NCBI GenBank assembly: GCA_037074615.1
Contig: JAYWLJ010000063.1
Location: 62,001 to 126,000 of the forward strand
Source of the DNA: Leucaena leucocephala
Lineage: Eukaryota; Streptophyta; Magnoliopsida; Fabales; Fabaceae
Direction of reading: 5' to 3'
DNA: 64,000 bases
The stretch's first letter is position 1. Each line of letters opens with the position of its first letter. Positions 47,947-59,600 of the stretch are shown here, one piece after another. The notes under the pieces were generated by a model. That model saw only the letters and a list, made by a program, of their open reading frames with translations. It was not told where the DNA came from and did no database searches. The position numbers and the translations under genes were made by a program.

Positions 47947-48795
47947 TAGGCTTGTATTTGCTTTTACTGATTCCTATACTATTCTTAAACTGATATACGG
48001 CTGATGCTGCAACATTCTCTTTGGTTAGCTTGCTAGTTTCTGTGCCAGACTTGGACCTTAAATTCAAAAAACTTGTATATGTAGTCGTCTGAAGAAAGAT
48101 TGACTTCAAGTACTCTTAATCACTTTTGTTGTTTGAAACTGATGTGAAAATGTTCAACATACAAATGTAGTTCTGCAACTATACACATGATATATAAAAT
48201 TATGCACCTATATGTCTATTAAAAGATACCATTTATTCAATAGTTAATATAATCTTAATCTCTTAATTTTGTATAAATTTTAGTTTTAGTCTCTTAAATT
48301 TTAAACTATAAATTTTAGTTTAGTCAAAAGATTTAAATTTTTATTAAATTATAAAAATTAATATTTTAAATTAAAAAAAATTAAAAGATTAAAATTTATC
48401 TTTTAAAATTTAAAATTTGAGGGGTTAAAATTGGATTTTAGACTCAAGTCTATTATTTAAGTTGTCACATACTTTTCCTTAGGCTACAAATCTGGTCCAA
48501 ATCACTATGACCAGTACAGCGTTCGAACTTGCGAAAATGAATACTCACCAACGCGTTAAGGCGACGACAGCCATGTTCCCGTGGGAGATTTTGGAGTACC
48601 CCATTGGTCGCACCCGATTAATATAATAAAAAATATTTTTTTTTAACTATTAACTCATTTATAATTTAATATTTTTACTATGGTTTAATGCGATTTATTC
48701 TTTTATTTTTAACTCGTTTATAATTTAACATTTAAATTTTTACTTTTTGGATTATTGTCCTTTTTATTTATAAATAAATTATAAATCATCAAAAG
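47947..48795. other. Pelota 3' flank and intergenic DNA
   Basis: Probable 3' UTR to about 48150, then AT-rich DNA. GCGTTCGAACTTGCG near 48513 resembles a Pol III B box and may mark another SINE remnant. No gene recognised. Confidence 0.5.
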
Positions 48796-48825
48796 TTGCT
48801 TACAACTCAATCCCACGTGGCAACA

Positions 48826-48985
48826 AAATGCTTCTAATTAGCCAACTCCCCTTTAGGTCTGGCCTCACCTGCTCCCTCCAACTGCACACCCAGCGCACCA
48901 CTTTGGACAACTCTTTCTCTGGCCAAATCCCATTGTCTCTCTCCTCCCTCTCCAACATCCAAGCCTTCACTCCAAACCCCATCGT
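48826..48985 (+). pseudogene. LRR-like fragment, left arm of an inverted repeat
   Basis: It is open on the plus strand and encodes TLDNSFSGQIPLSLSSLSNI, the N-x-F-S-G-x-I-P pattern of plant extracellular LRR proteins. It matches the reverse complement of about 49545-49712 at roughly 75% identity by eye. Together the arms enclose a MADS-box fragment. Confidence 0.7.
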
Positions 48986-48989
48986 CTCA

Positions 48990-49546
48990 CTACTGGCTCC
49001 GCGAGTGCTTTCATGATCCCCAAGCCCTTGACTATCCCCATTAGTACGCTCTCTGTGGGTTAATTTAAGAATGATTGATCTATTGATTCTGCTTGAAAAT
49101 TTCGCAGCTAATAAGGGAAAAACTTAGTTGAAACTAAAACCATAAAGCTCCAGAATATTATGAAAAGAGATTGAAGAATTAATCTTCAGCCAAGTCTTCA
49201 GATCCTGCAAAACTAGTACAAAGCTCCAGAGTTTAGTCATGGCTTTTACATTCACCAATAGAATTTTTTAACTTGATTTAGCTTGAAAATTTCACTGTCA
49301 AGCGTGTGACTGTTGAGACTTTCTCTTCGCTAGTCCCTTTTCTGATTCTCTTGATAAGAAAAATGCTATCTTGAGCATGAGTTTTTGCTTTCTTTTACTG
49401 ATGATGATGGTTTCTTTACTTTGATTCAGGTTTTGCAAAGTTGATTTCAGCCATCTCCACAGAGAAAGATGGGAAGAGGGAATATTGAGATCAAGAGGAT
49501 GGAGAGCACCACAGATCGCCAGGTCACTTTCGGTAAACGCAGAAAT
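48990..49546 (+). pseudogene. MADS-box gene fragment: leader and first 26 codons
   Basis: At 49469-49546 the sequence encodes MGRGNIEIKRMESTTDRQVT then FGKRRN, the start of the MADS DNA-binding domain of type II (AGAMOUS/AGL-like) proteins. It breaks off before the rest of the MADS domain, at the point where the right LRR arm begins. The usual Lys is Asn in GRGNIE and the usual Cys is Gly in TFGKRR, fitting relaxed selection. About 450 bp of likely MADS 5' leader or leader intron precede it, ending TTGATTCAGG ... ATCTCCACAGAGAAAG. It cannot encode a functional factor. Confidence 0.82.
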
Positions 49547-49712
49547 GTCAGGAGAGTGAAGGCTTGGAGGTCGGAGAGGGAGGAGAGAGACGGTGCGATT
49601 TTGCAGGAGAAAGAGTTGTCCAAAGTTGTGAGTTGGGTGTGGAGTCCGGAGAAAGCAGGTGAGGCCGCAGACCTAGAGGTGAGTTGGCGAGTTGGAAGCA
49701 ATTTTTGTTTAG
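49545..49712 (-). pseudogene. LRR-like fragment, right arm of an inverted repeat
   Basis: The minus strand is open and encodes TLDNSFSCKIAPSLSSLSDL, aligned in the same frame with the left arm. The arms are about 560 bp apart, with MADS-box sequence between them. This could be a duplicated LRR exon in inverted orientation or long terminal inverted repeats of a Mutator-like element. Confidence 0.7.
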
Positions 49713-49744
49713 CTGAGAACCAGTTTATCGAATTTTTATCTTAA

Positions 49745-50680
49745 CTATATCTAGATCTAATCCGTATCACGTACTTAGTTATGGCAGGTGAGTCTCTTAA
49801 CAAGAATTTTCTGTATACGCTAAGGTTTAAATTTAAAATTTTATTTAAACGATATTAAACCACTTACTATTAGTAATAATAAGCCTTCGTTAAAAGTAAT
49901 GTGTTGCAACGGAGGGGCTGACTTGAACTAAATTTTACTAGATAAGATGATTTATAAGTTATTTATAAATAAAAAAGATAATAATATAAAAAATAAAAAA
50001 TTTAAGACCAAATGGAGTTAAAAATAAAAAATTCAGGGGATTAAATTATATCTAATTTAATTATAAGTGAATTAATAGTTTAATGAATAAAAGATTAATT
50101 ATTAATTATTTCAAAATGTGTTGTTCAAAACAATTTTTAAATCCCCTCTAAATAATATTAAAAATGCTTTGTTAAATTTATAATTCATTACATTTCTTTT
50201 TATATATACGCGCGCGCACATCCGAAAGGTTCTTTTTCCTAGCCATTATTGAATAAATAAGCTTAAATCTGAATTTGCTTACTACTTGTGTTTCAAGTTC
50301 CATTTTATTTCACGTGCGTTCTTATTTACTTTTAATTTTTTATAGTCAACAATTTTCATGTGTAATAAAGGGCACAAGGTAGCCCGTGCAAGGAAGGCAA
50401 ATGTGGGCACTTGACCATAATACTATTGGTCAAAGTTTCCGAAATAATTGATCAAATAACAGATTGTACTCGGAGACTCTTGGTTTCCTTGTTTAGAAAT
50501 AAAATTATTAGGAGGAAAACGAATTTCAACCAGTAGGGAAAAAGGATAAAGTCAAAATAATTCAAAACCGATAAGCTTGTAAAATAATCCATAGAAATAG
50601 AGAAGGCAGCGATTTTGCTTCGCAGCCGTTCAAAGTGTGCGCATAAAAGGTGCTGTGGTAATCATGCACATTGCGCAAGC
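49745..50680. other. AT-rich intergenic DNA upstream of the sugar-transporter pseudogene
   Basis: No gene recognised. A CG-alternating stretch (ACGCGCGCGCACA) lies near 50207. The right end is the former promoter side of the pseudogene. Confidence 0.55.
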
Positions 50681-50689
50681 GCAAGAGTG

Positions 50690-52250
50690 AGAGAAAAGAG
50701 GAGGGTATCTGGCAGGAGGGGGCTTCGTGGACGGTCGTCCTACGAGACATTACGAGGGGAAAGGTCACCGCCTTTGTAATGGTGACTTGTATAGTTGCTG
50801 CTGCCATGGGAGGTCTCATATTTGGTTATGACCTTGGAATTTCCGGTCTCTATATATATATGCAGTTTACAGAAAAGAACACAGGGCAGCTGAAGGAGCA
50901 GAAAATATGTACTGCAAGTTCGACAGTCAGCTGATGCTAACCTTGTTCACTTCTTCGCTATACCTGGCAGCACTTGCGTCATACTTCTTTGCGTCGGCAA
51001 TAACAAGGTCATTAGGAAGAAAAATGTCCATGTTCATCGGGGGCGTTATTTTCCTCATAGGGGCCATCATCAACGGTTTTGCGGTTAATATCACAATGCT
51101 TATCGTCGGTCGTATCTTGCTAGGAGTAGGGGTTGGATTTGCTAACCAGGTAGATAATATGCGTGCGTGCGTGCATAATAATAGTATACGTTGATGTTGA
51201 TAAATCATCAAGTAAAGTGCTGAATGATATATACAGTCAGTTCCAGTATATTTACCAGAAATGGCGCCGGCAAAGATATGAAGAGCCCTCAACATGGGGT
51301 TCCAAATAGCCATCACCATTGGCATTTTGGTTGCGAATCTGGTGAACTATGGGACTAACAAAATAAAAGGTCGGTTTGGGTGGAGGCTGTCGCTGGGACT
51401 CGCAGCCGTACCGGCATTGCTCATGACGGTGGGGTCCATGGTGTTGCCGGACACTCCGAACTCCATCCTGGAGAGAGGCAAGCTTGAAGAGGCGAAGAAA
51501 ATGCTGATCAAGGTGCGAGGAGTGGACAACTTAGACGAGTAGTTACAGGACCTGATCGAAGCGTGCGAGGCGGCGAAGTGGGTAGAGAACCCGTGGAAGA
51601 ACATCACCATGAGCCAGTACTGGCCTCAACTCGCGTTCTGCTTCTTCATCCCCTTCTTCCAGCAGATGCCGGGCATCAACATCATCATGTTTTAGGCTCC
51701 CGTGCTCTTCAAGACTCTGGGCTTTGGGGATGATGCATCGCTCATGTCATCCGTCATCACCGGCGTCGTCAATGTGTGCGCCACATTCGTGTCGGTCTTC
51801 ACGATGGACAGGGTTGGGAGGAGGTGGCTGTTCCTAGAAGGCGGAATCCAGATGATTCTGCGCATGTGCGGGGCGGCGGTGAGGACGGCCGTCAAGTACG
51901 GCGTCATGGGGCAAGGCTTCATGAGCAAGGCGGTGGCGGACGTGTCCCTGGGGTGGTTGGTGCCCACAGGTGTGCTCGCTGGAGGTCAGATCCGCCGGGC
52001 AAGCCATCAACGTGTCGGTGAACATGATCTTCCGCTTCATCATAGCTCAGGCCTTCCTCACCATACTCTGCCACATGAAGTTCGGCCTCTTCTTCTTCTT
52101 TGCGGGCTTTATCGCCATCATGACCGTCTTCATCCACTTGCTTCTCCCGGAGACCAAGGGCGTCCCTATCGAAGAGATGAATATTATCTGGAAGTCTCAC
52201 CGGCTCCGGTGCAACTACATTCCTGATCAACATCTTCGTTTCATTCTTGT
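50690..52250 (+). pseudogene. Sugar transport protein (STP, MFS monosaccharide/H+ symporter) pseudogene
   Basis: The first exon reads ITRGKVTAFVMVTCIVAAAM then GGLIFGYDLGISG, the STP N-terminus. About 40-50 residues of the first extracellular loop are missing and the frame shifts near 50910. It then continues with LTLFTSSLYLAALASYFFAS, LGRKMSMFIGGVIFLIGAII and VGRILLGVGVGFANQ. One intron follows, at about 51150-51238, then SVPVYLPEMAPAKI. In-frame stops occur at 51279-51281, 51540-51542 and 51693-51695, with frame changes near 51850-51990. The end LLPETKGVPIEEMNIIWKSH is still clear. Intact STPs are about 510-520 aa. This copy is dead but not ancient. Confidence 0.93.
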
Positions 52251-52714
52251 GGTCTTAGGATTCAGGACGCCTTTCTTAATTGTATGTTTAGTTCATAGTA
52301 AGTAATTATTTCAGGTATTTTTAACACGTTCGTTCAACTGCATCTCATGTTTTTAACTCTGCCTGATCGAAATAGCAGTACCAAGAATATAAATTACAAG
52401 GCTTTTCCATTCATGTCACTGTAGTAAAATTCCCTCGGTAGAAGAGATCAGACATCGCGCGACTTCACCTAACTTCTTCATGAGAATGACACCACCCATA
52501 CCCAGCATATGTAATAAAAAGTTGGACGCAATTTCATACTCATATTTTTTTTTTATAAGTATTTGTTGGATTTAGAGATCAAGAAATTGAAGAAAAGCTA
52601 TGAAAATACGTGGACGGAAAGTTGCCATGAACCATAAAGGTGATGAGGTGATGGTCAGTGCATAGTTGCAACAATCTCGAATATGAAAACGATGAACCAT
52701 AATGATAACCCCAA
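52251..52714. other. Intergenic DNA
   Basis: No feature recognised between the pseudogene and the SINE. Confidence 0.6.
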
Positions 52715-52906
52715 ACTAACGGGGGTTAGTCCGAGTGGTAAACTGCTCGGTATCGTTTAAGCGAGATCTCGAGTTCAAGCCTTGTCATACGCAGAAAATC
52801 CCCGTTGGGAGACTCACCCACCATAGCCAGATGCGCGACGCGGGTCGAATCCAGATGTAGTCGGGGTAAAACTCCGGTGAACCGGGTGGGCAACAAAAAA
52901 AAAATT
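52715..52906 (+). mobile_element. tRNA-derived SINE, copy 4, best preserved
   Basis: Head GTTAGTCCGAGTGGTAAAC (box A) and GAGATCTCGAGTTCAAGCC (box B), body CACCCACCATAGCCAGATGC and CTCCGGTGAACCGGGTGGGC, then a poly-A tail. A perfect 14-bp target duplication, AATGATAACCCCAA, is at 52701-52714 and 52907-52920. Confidence 0.95.
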
Positions 52907-52920
52907 AATGATAACCCCAA

Positions 52921-53614
52921 TGGGTTTAATGACTGAATGGGCTAAAGGGAGGTGAGTGAAACCCCCCTGCTGGTATTGAGCGATGACTTTTTATATGCAT
53001 TAAGAGTCTTGACATACATATATGACTATCCTAATACTTCCAGTAGCATTCGTCCAAGACTTATTATCAGCTTTATCAAACCCATAGGATCAGGTCCGGT
53101 CAGCAAAGGAAAAAAAAAAAGCGCTATTAGCTGTAATCATCAAATTTAAGTGATTAAAAAAACGATTAAAACGAAGGGAAAAGAGAGACACCAGAAAATC
53201 CTACAGGCTACAAGTATCCTTTCGTTAAAATGGTTTTTCCTGCCACAAGAAAGCGTTCTTACATGCATATCCAGTTTTAGCAATCACACGTAAACACAAC
53301 TGCTCACCATGAAAAATACAATTTGGTTGATGAAAACAGCCAGTAATTACCCTATAATGAAAAATGAAACTAATTACATTACACAAAAACTGACATATCG
53401 CCAGCTTAATATCTCGTCTTGAAACAGGATCTGCCATAAAAATTCCCCCTCGCAACAAAAACCATGACATATCAAAGAATATATTACAAATCAATTATCA
53501 ATTATGCATGTACCTATGTAATTGATATATCATCCGCACATGGATTCTCGTATTTTAATATGAATACCAGCCACCACATAATCTTTGCTGGTTCCTTTTC
53601 TCTGGCAACTCGTT
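52921..53614. other. Intergenic DNA and likely CTEXP 3' UTR
   Basis: 53200-53614 is downstream of the CTEXP stop and probably its 3' UTR. No other feature is seen. Confidence 0.55.
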
Positions 53615-56600
53615 TTACATCCCAGATGATGTCCGGTTTATTCTCTGAGCACCTAATTTTGGAGCGCTAGGTTTAACTCCCCGACCTCTGCTAGCCGATA
53701 AGGGCTTCGCTTTAGTAGTGGGTGCTGGTGCAGCAATGGCAGCCCAGGGATCATCATCATCAGTAGCAATTGATTTGACTCCTGAAGGATTTGATGTTTT
53801 AGGAGCAGGCGCTGCAATGGAACCCCACAAATCATCATCCTCATCCTTGCTCAACTTTGTGGCACTTTTTGGCCGCATATATGCTAAGTACAAAAGAAAA
53901 ACTTCAAATTAAAATACAAAAAAACAATCCAGATAGGCATAAGAGTTAAGTGCATGAGAATGTGCTTTGTAGAACCTTTAGCACAAGCCACAAGCTAACA
54001 TACTAGAAAACTCGAACTGTACTTTCTTCAGTAATACAGTTATAGTTTTTGCTTATAGAATGTCATTTCGTCAATGATCGTACAAGGCTGAAATAACGTG
54101 ATAAGGTATTATGGTAAATAAATCAACAATGAAAAAAATATAAAACAATCCAATTAAGTACCATGTGCATGCTATGCAAGATGAAATCAGATCAATCATT
54201 CAACGCAAACCTTAAATTCACATACTTCAAAAGTAACAAGGTTATGAAACATACACAAACTTCTATATTGCTTACTCTGGACAAGCATATAACTTGAATC
54301 TGACATTTGAAGAATAAAAGTAATAACTGGTAGCCACGGCTATCCCAACCCAAAAAAATATAAAATACCATGTTTTGCCTGTGAAACAGGTTGAGAGACT
54401 GGCCGCCTTTGAGCTGCTTGAATGCTTGCAAGAGCTGGAGCCGGTTTTGGCTCTTCCAGTGGTTCCAAATCATCCCAACCATCCTTTTCATTTTCATGCT
54501 CTTCAATTCCATTCTCCAGTTCTCCCCAACCATCTGTTGATGTAGGGGATGCAGGGACAGCAATTTCAGCCAAATCAGAGGTAGATCTTACACGGACTGG
54601 TGCTGTTGATGGAGCGTCCACAGCTAGATTACCCAATAATAAAAAAAGAAAAATCCACAGGTTAACTAGTATATATGCACAGATAGAATTAAGACATTGA
54701 AATGAAAGGGAAACAAAACAAAGCCCCATGGGAAGAAAAACATATAAGGCCTAGCCCTGTGCCAAGGGCAAAGGATAAGAGGAGTAAGATCTTCAGGTTG
54801 GGGGATAAGGACTGAAAAAGTTAAGTTCTCTTCATACAACAATCGGCATAGGCAAGACCTGCTAAGAACAGTACTATTTTCTCCTCTTACCCGTTCCACC
54901 CCCAAAAAAAGTGAAAGCTTTAACATCAAGTAAACAAGATCATAGATGATAATAAAAAAAAACGACATTTCAATGGAGAATCTTGCAGGGCATAAAACAA
55001 TCAATAGTGCAAACAAGACTAATAACCAAAATTTTAATTTGGAAGCAGGCCACAAGGGGACAAGGAGGACAGGACGCGAGAGTGGAGGGCGGGTAAAACA
55101 TTAGCCATAAAACATATTCACATTCAGAGAACCAGAGGAATATGCATTGATAAATGAATCAAATTTAACAACAAAGAGAATGATCATTAGCCATACCTGA
55201 ACTGGCATTGGAAGATGTTGCTGTCAGTGTGCTGGTACTTACGGAAGCAACTGGAGCATGGTCAGAAGGTTTTCCCTTTAGGGTCAAGGAGCTAATAGCC
55301 CATCTGCATGGAGACATATCTTCTTACTTGTAACAATTTCCTTAAACTTACTTTTTTTGTATCTAATTAAGCACCTTTCCCAGACAGGCATGCACCAAAA
55401 GCAAGTATCATAGAACATAATTATAACATGTAGTTTGTACCATCTACTAATAGCTTTAGGCATCACATATTTAGAAATACTCTCCTACTGCATTATTTTA
55501 TATGATATTCAAAAAGAAAATCAGGAGTTTAAAATTGGACTGCAGCACACAGTATCTATAGGAATCAGATTGACATATCGGTCTCTCCTGATTGATTAAC
55601 ACGAAAATAGGTGAGAGCAAGTGAATGAGTGGGAACAAGCAGCTGTCTGACCACAAAATTTGGACTGACTTACCCAAGCAAGCCAGCATTTCCTGGAGCT
55701 GCTGAAATTCCCATGCCAACGGCTCCGGTAGCATCTGTTGTATTTGACTATAATATACAACATATAAGAACACAAACATCACAACTAACCAAAATAAGGA
55801 GCAGAAACAAATGATAACCATTAAAAACAATCATCCGAAACATGGGTTATATGTGTAACTCAAAACAGACAAACCACATAAAATGGGCCAATTCTGAGAT
55901 TTTTGGCCTTTTTCCAGTTTTATCTCATATCACTCTGAACCAGGTAATGTTTGTCAAACAACTGATAATTTCAGGATATATCATTTGGTTTTTGAAACTT
56001 CCACAACAATCAAGACCACTGACACTGTCAAAGCTGAAATAAATACACCATTATCGTATGTGCTAGAAGATAACAGTTTTTGTTAGTCTATAACAAGGTG
56101 TAGGCCTTAGGAGTGCAACTGTAATAACTTGAGTACTAATTGATTGTGTTTTTTAGAACATAAAAGAAAACAAATAAACAACTTGAATTCTGAAGTTGTA
56201 AATTATAAACTGATGAAACAGATTATACCTACTCTATAAATTTTAATCAGTGATAACAAATAAAGAATACAAAATAATTAATATGAAATTGGAACTCAAG
56301 TTCAAGAAAAAAGATTAATCCATACAGCACATGAAGAGATACATGCAGCTTAAAGAATAATCAATTATATGCAAGTAAAAGACAAGAATTTTCAGAAAAT
56401 ACCTTATCATAACATTGCTTCACTATCTGCAAAAATTGATCAACAGCTTGAAATGCTTTGGATCGAACATCACTGTTTGAGCCATGACAATAACAACATC
56501 GAAGCAGATAATAACATCACTCATTCAAGAAATAGAGATACACAGTTGACAGTACAATAATAAGAATATTTGGCCAAAGTTTAACCCATCAATGAAGCAA

Positions 56601-59600
56601 AAAAAGGGAAAAAAAGAAAAGAAAGAAAGAAAAGACATTGAAGAAATAAAAATGTTTGAAATGCTAATGTGGTAATTTTTGAAGGGAAGGGGGAGGAAGT
56701 AAGCAGCAGTGATTTGATGAAGACATGGATGAGTCAACCAATTAAAAGTGACTGATTTGACAGGCAAATCACTTTACAACTAAACAAAAACCATCAGCTT
56801 GAGATTACCTGTCAGGATCAATTGTAAGTACTACAACGTTAGGAAGTATCCGGGTTGCAATTTCAGGTATATCATAATATGAGCTGGTGGCAATTAAAGC
56901 CATTATGCCTGAACAATAGAAAATTGAACGGCTATTAAAAGAATGTCCCGAGCAACAAAAAAAAAATAGCAGTCAAACCTGAAATGCCATCTTAACATCA
57001 GTGAAAAGAAAAGGCACAATGGAGAACAAAAAAAGTAATAGAAAAGTCTAATAATACCTGCTCCTCTAGCAGGGGGGAAAGTATCCCGTAAAGCACGGAC
57101 TGTAAATGCATTAATCAAAACTCTTTTTCTTGTCTGCATGCATAGTGCCAAAGGCATCAATTGAATCCCCAAATCACCATAAACAGAATAAGATATAGCA
57201 CAATATATGAATGAAACTCGCGCATTGCAGGCAGCACTTAGCTCATACCCCTTCATTTAGGTAGCTTGCAATATTTCCTAGCAAGATGGTCGTATTTGTT
57301 CGAATTGCTGGTTCTTCATCAACCTGCAAAATACTAGCCGGTTTCTGATATACAGCAAAGAAACTTCAACACAGAAGAAAATAACAAAGAAAAAGTTTTT
57401 TCCCTTAATTCCAACGAGAAATAAGTTTACAAATCAACCAAATCAAAACTGGCAACAAGTGGAAACTCAATTTTGACGGTAAGATGAGAGATCAAACTTG
57501 TAGCCAAAATAATTTTGACAGTAAGATGAGAGATCAAACTTGTAGCCAAAATAAATTCAAACTCTGTAACTCAGCAGCATAAGCAACAAGACAATCCCAC
57601 ACTCGAAAGGTTCAAGCAATACCTGTAACTTGGACAGGTATTTCAATAATGACCCTGAGATGGTCCTTTGAGACAGCTGCAATAACCAAACAGGCAAATC
57701 TTTTACACATAACTCAAAGAATAAGCAATCTTCCACTGTAGATTCATCAAATAGAAATGGGAGGGTGGGAAATTAAAAACAGAAGACAAAAAGGAAAAAC
57801 AAAAACTAAAGGAAGCAGACTCTAAGAACAAGTGATATTAATCGCCAATCCAAATTTGGGACCATTTGAAGAAAATGTCAATTAGAAGCCCTTTAATTAC
57901 AAGATCAGTGACAATAAACCTGAGACTTTCACTTGATCCTGATCCATCTCTCTCTCACTCTCTAACAAACATATCCACTCATATGAAATGGCATTAAACT
58001 TCGGTCAATTCAACCCAGTCAATTCATCTGAGCTTCAATGAAAACATTATTTTCACATCAATATTGAAGAATGCACTATTGAATACCAAGGAGCAACAAC
58101 CACCATGCAATACTTTCTTAAGTGATCTGACAGAAAACCACCTATACTTGAAAAGAACAGACCATAGGTTCATAAACCCAGATAACTTTCCTAGCATGTT
58201 GCTTACTCTCAAATCATCATTAACATAGAGGTATCATCAAACAAAGATATACAATATTGCACTAAATCTAAAAACTTTGGTCCCGAATTAGTAATTTCAC
58301 TACCTTAATAATTAAACAAATCCTACTTAATAAAGTAGTATCATCAAAATACTACTTTATTGTGAAACTAGGTCCCAGGCTACGGAAACACCAAAAGATC
58401 AGTATCATCAATTTAACTGCCATGACAAACTTCATATTTGTTGCGTTCTCATAATTCTCATACCTTAGGAGCTAATATAAGCATGGCCTTAAGTGTCAGT
58501 TCCCTCAGAAAAGCTGATGTGTCATAGAACCCAGTAGCAACATGAGGGTAAACCTGATTACAGTGTCAAAATAAAATATCAAATCTTTCATCTGTTACGA
58601 AGGAGAATGAATCAAGGTTTACCAAAAAAGAGCTTAGAAATTGAAATCATTCCATCCTGAACATTTACCTGCTCATCAACAGCCTGTGCTGAAAAGGACT
58701 CACCAAATAGATCAATATGTTGAAGAAGAGCAACTCGAATGGCTCGGTCATTGGAGGCAAAGAGTTTTACGATAGTTGGAAGCACCTATGCATTTAAACC
58801 AGAAAGTTAACACAAACATGAAATGAATCGTAATTAAGTTGAAAAGATGGAAATAAATTATGTACATGAAAGAAAACATTAACATGAAGACGCAGAAAGA
58901 ATCGCTTACCTTGACACTGAACTCCTCAACTGAAAGCCAGGAACCCATTTTCAACAATGCTGTCAAAGCAGGGGCAACAGCTGAACCAAATTCTAGAGCA
59001 GAAGCTAATAAAGGTAGCAACTGAAAAAACAAAAATAACAAAGTCATAAAAACAGGACAGAGTGTCTTAAACAGATTTAAAACTTCCAATATGGAGATCA
59101 AACTTTTAAGTTCCAAAGAGATGCACCTTCTTCAACACAATCTCGCGAGGTAGTTGCTCCGCTAAATTTGGAAGCTTACGAAAAAAGGTGTCTTTCTCAA
59201 CGCTGTCTTTCAGGGTAAGAATCTCCATGAAATGTATTGTGTCTACCAACTTATTTTGAAAATATTCTGCATGCCCATGAGCAAAACAAATGTTTGAACA
59301 AACAAATAAATTGCTAAAAACATTTTTTATGTACGTTAACAAGTAAACTTGAAGAAGTAAATTCCCTTCAAAATCTGAGTTAAGTTCCATTTACGTAAGA
59401 ATGTGGTAACATCCCTTGTGCTGTCAACCACCGACCTCTCTACACTACCCTGTTTTCTATGAAGGAGCACCTACCACTGTTTTCTATAAGCTTTGACGTA
59501 TTTAATCTACGAGATGGCGTGGAACTCAATAGGCGCTGGTAATCTGGAAGCAGAGACTGAGACAAAGAAATAGACATAAAGATGAAAAATTAATGTCATA

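Noticed and set aside
50927..51325. Minus-strand ORF opposite the sugar-transporter pseudogene
   Set aside because: Antisense shadow of GC-rich coding-derived DNA.
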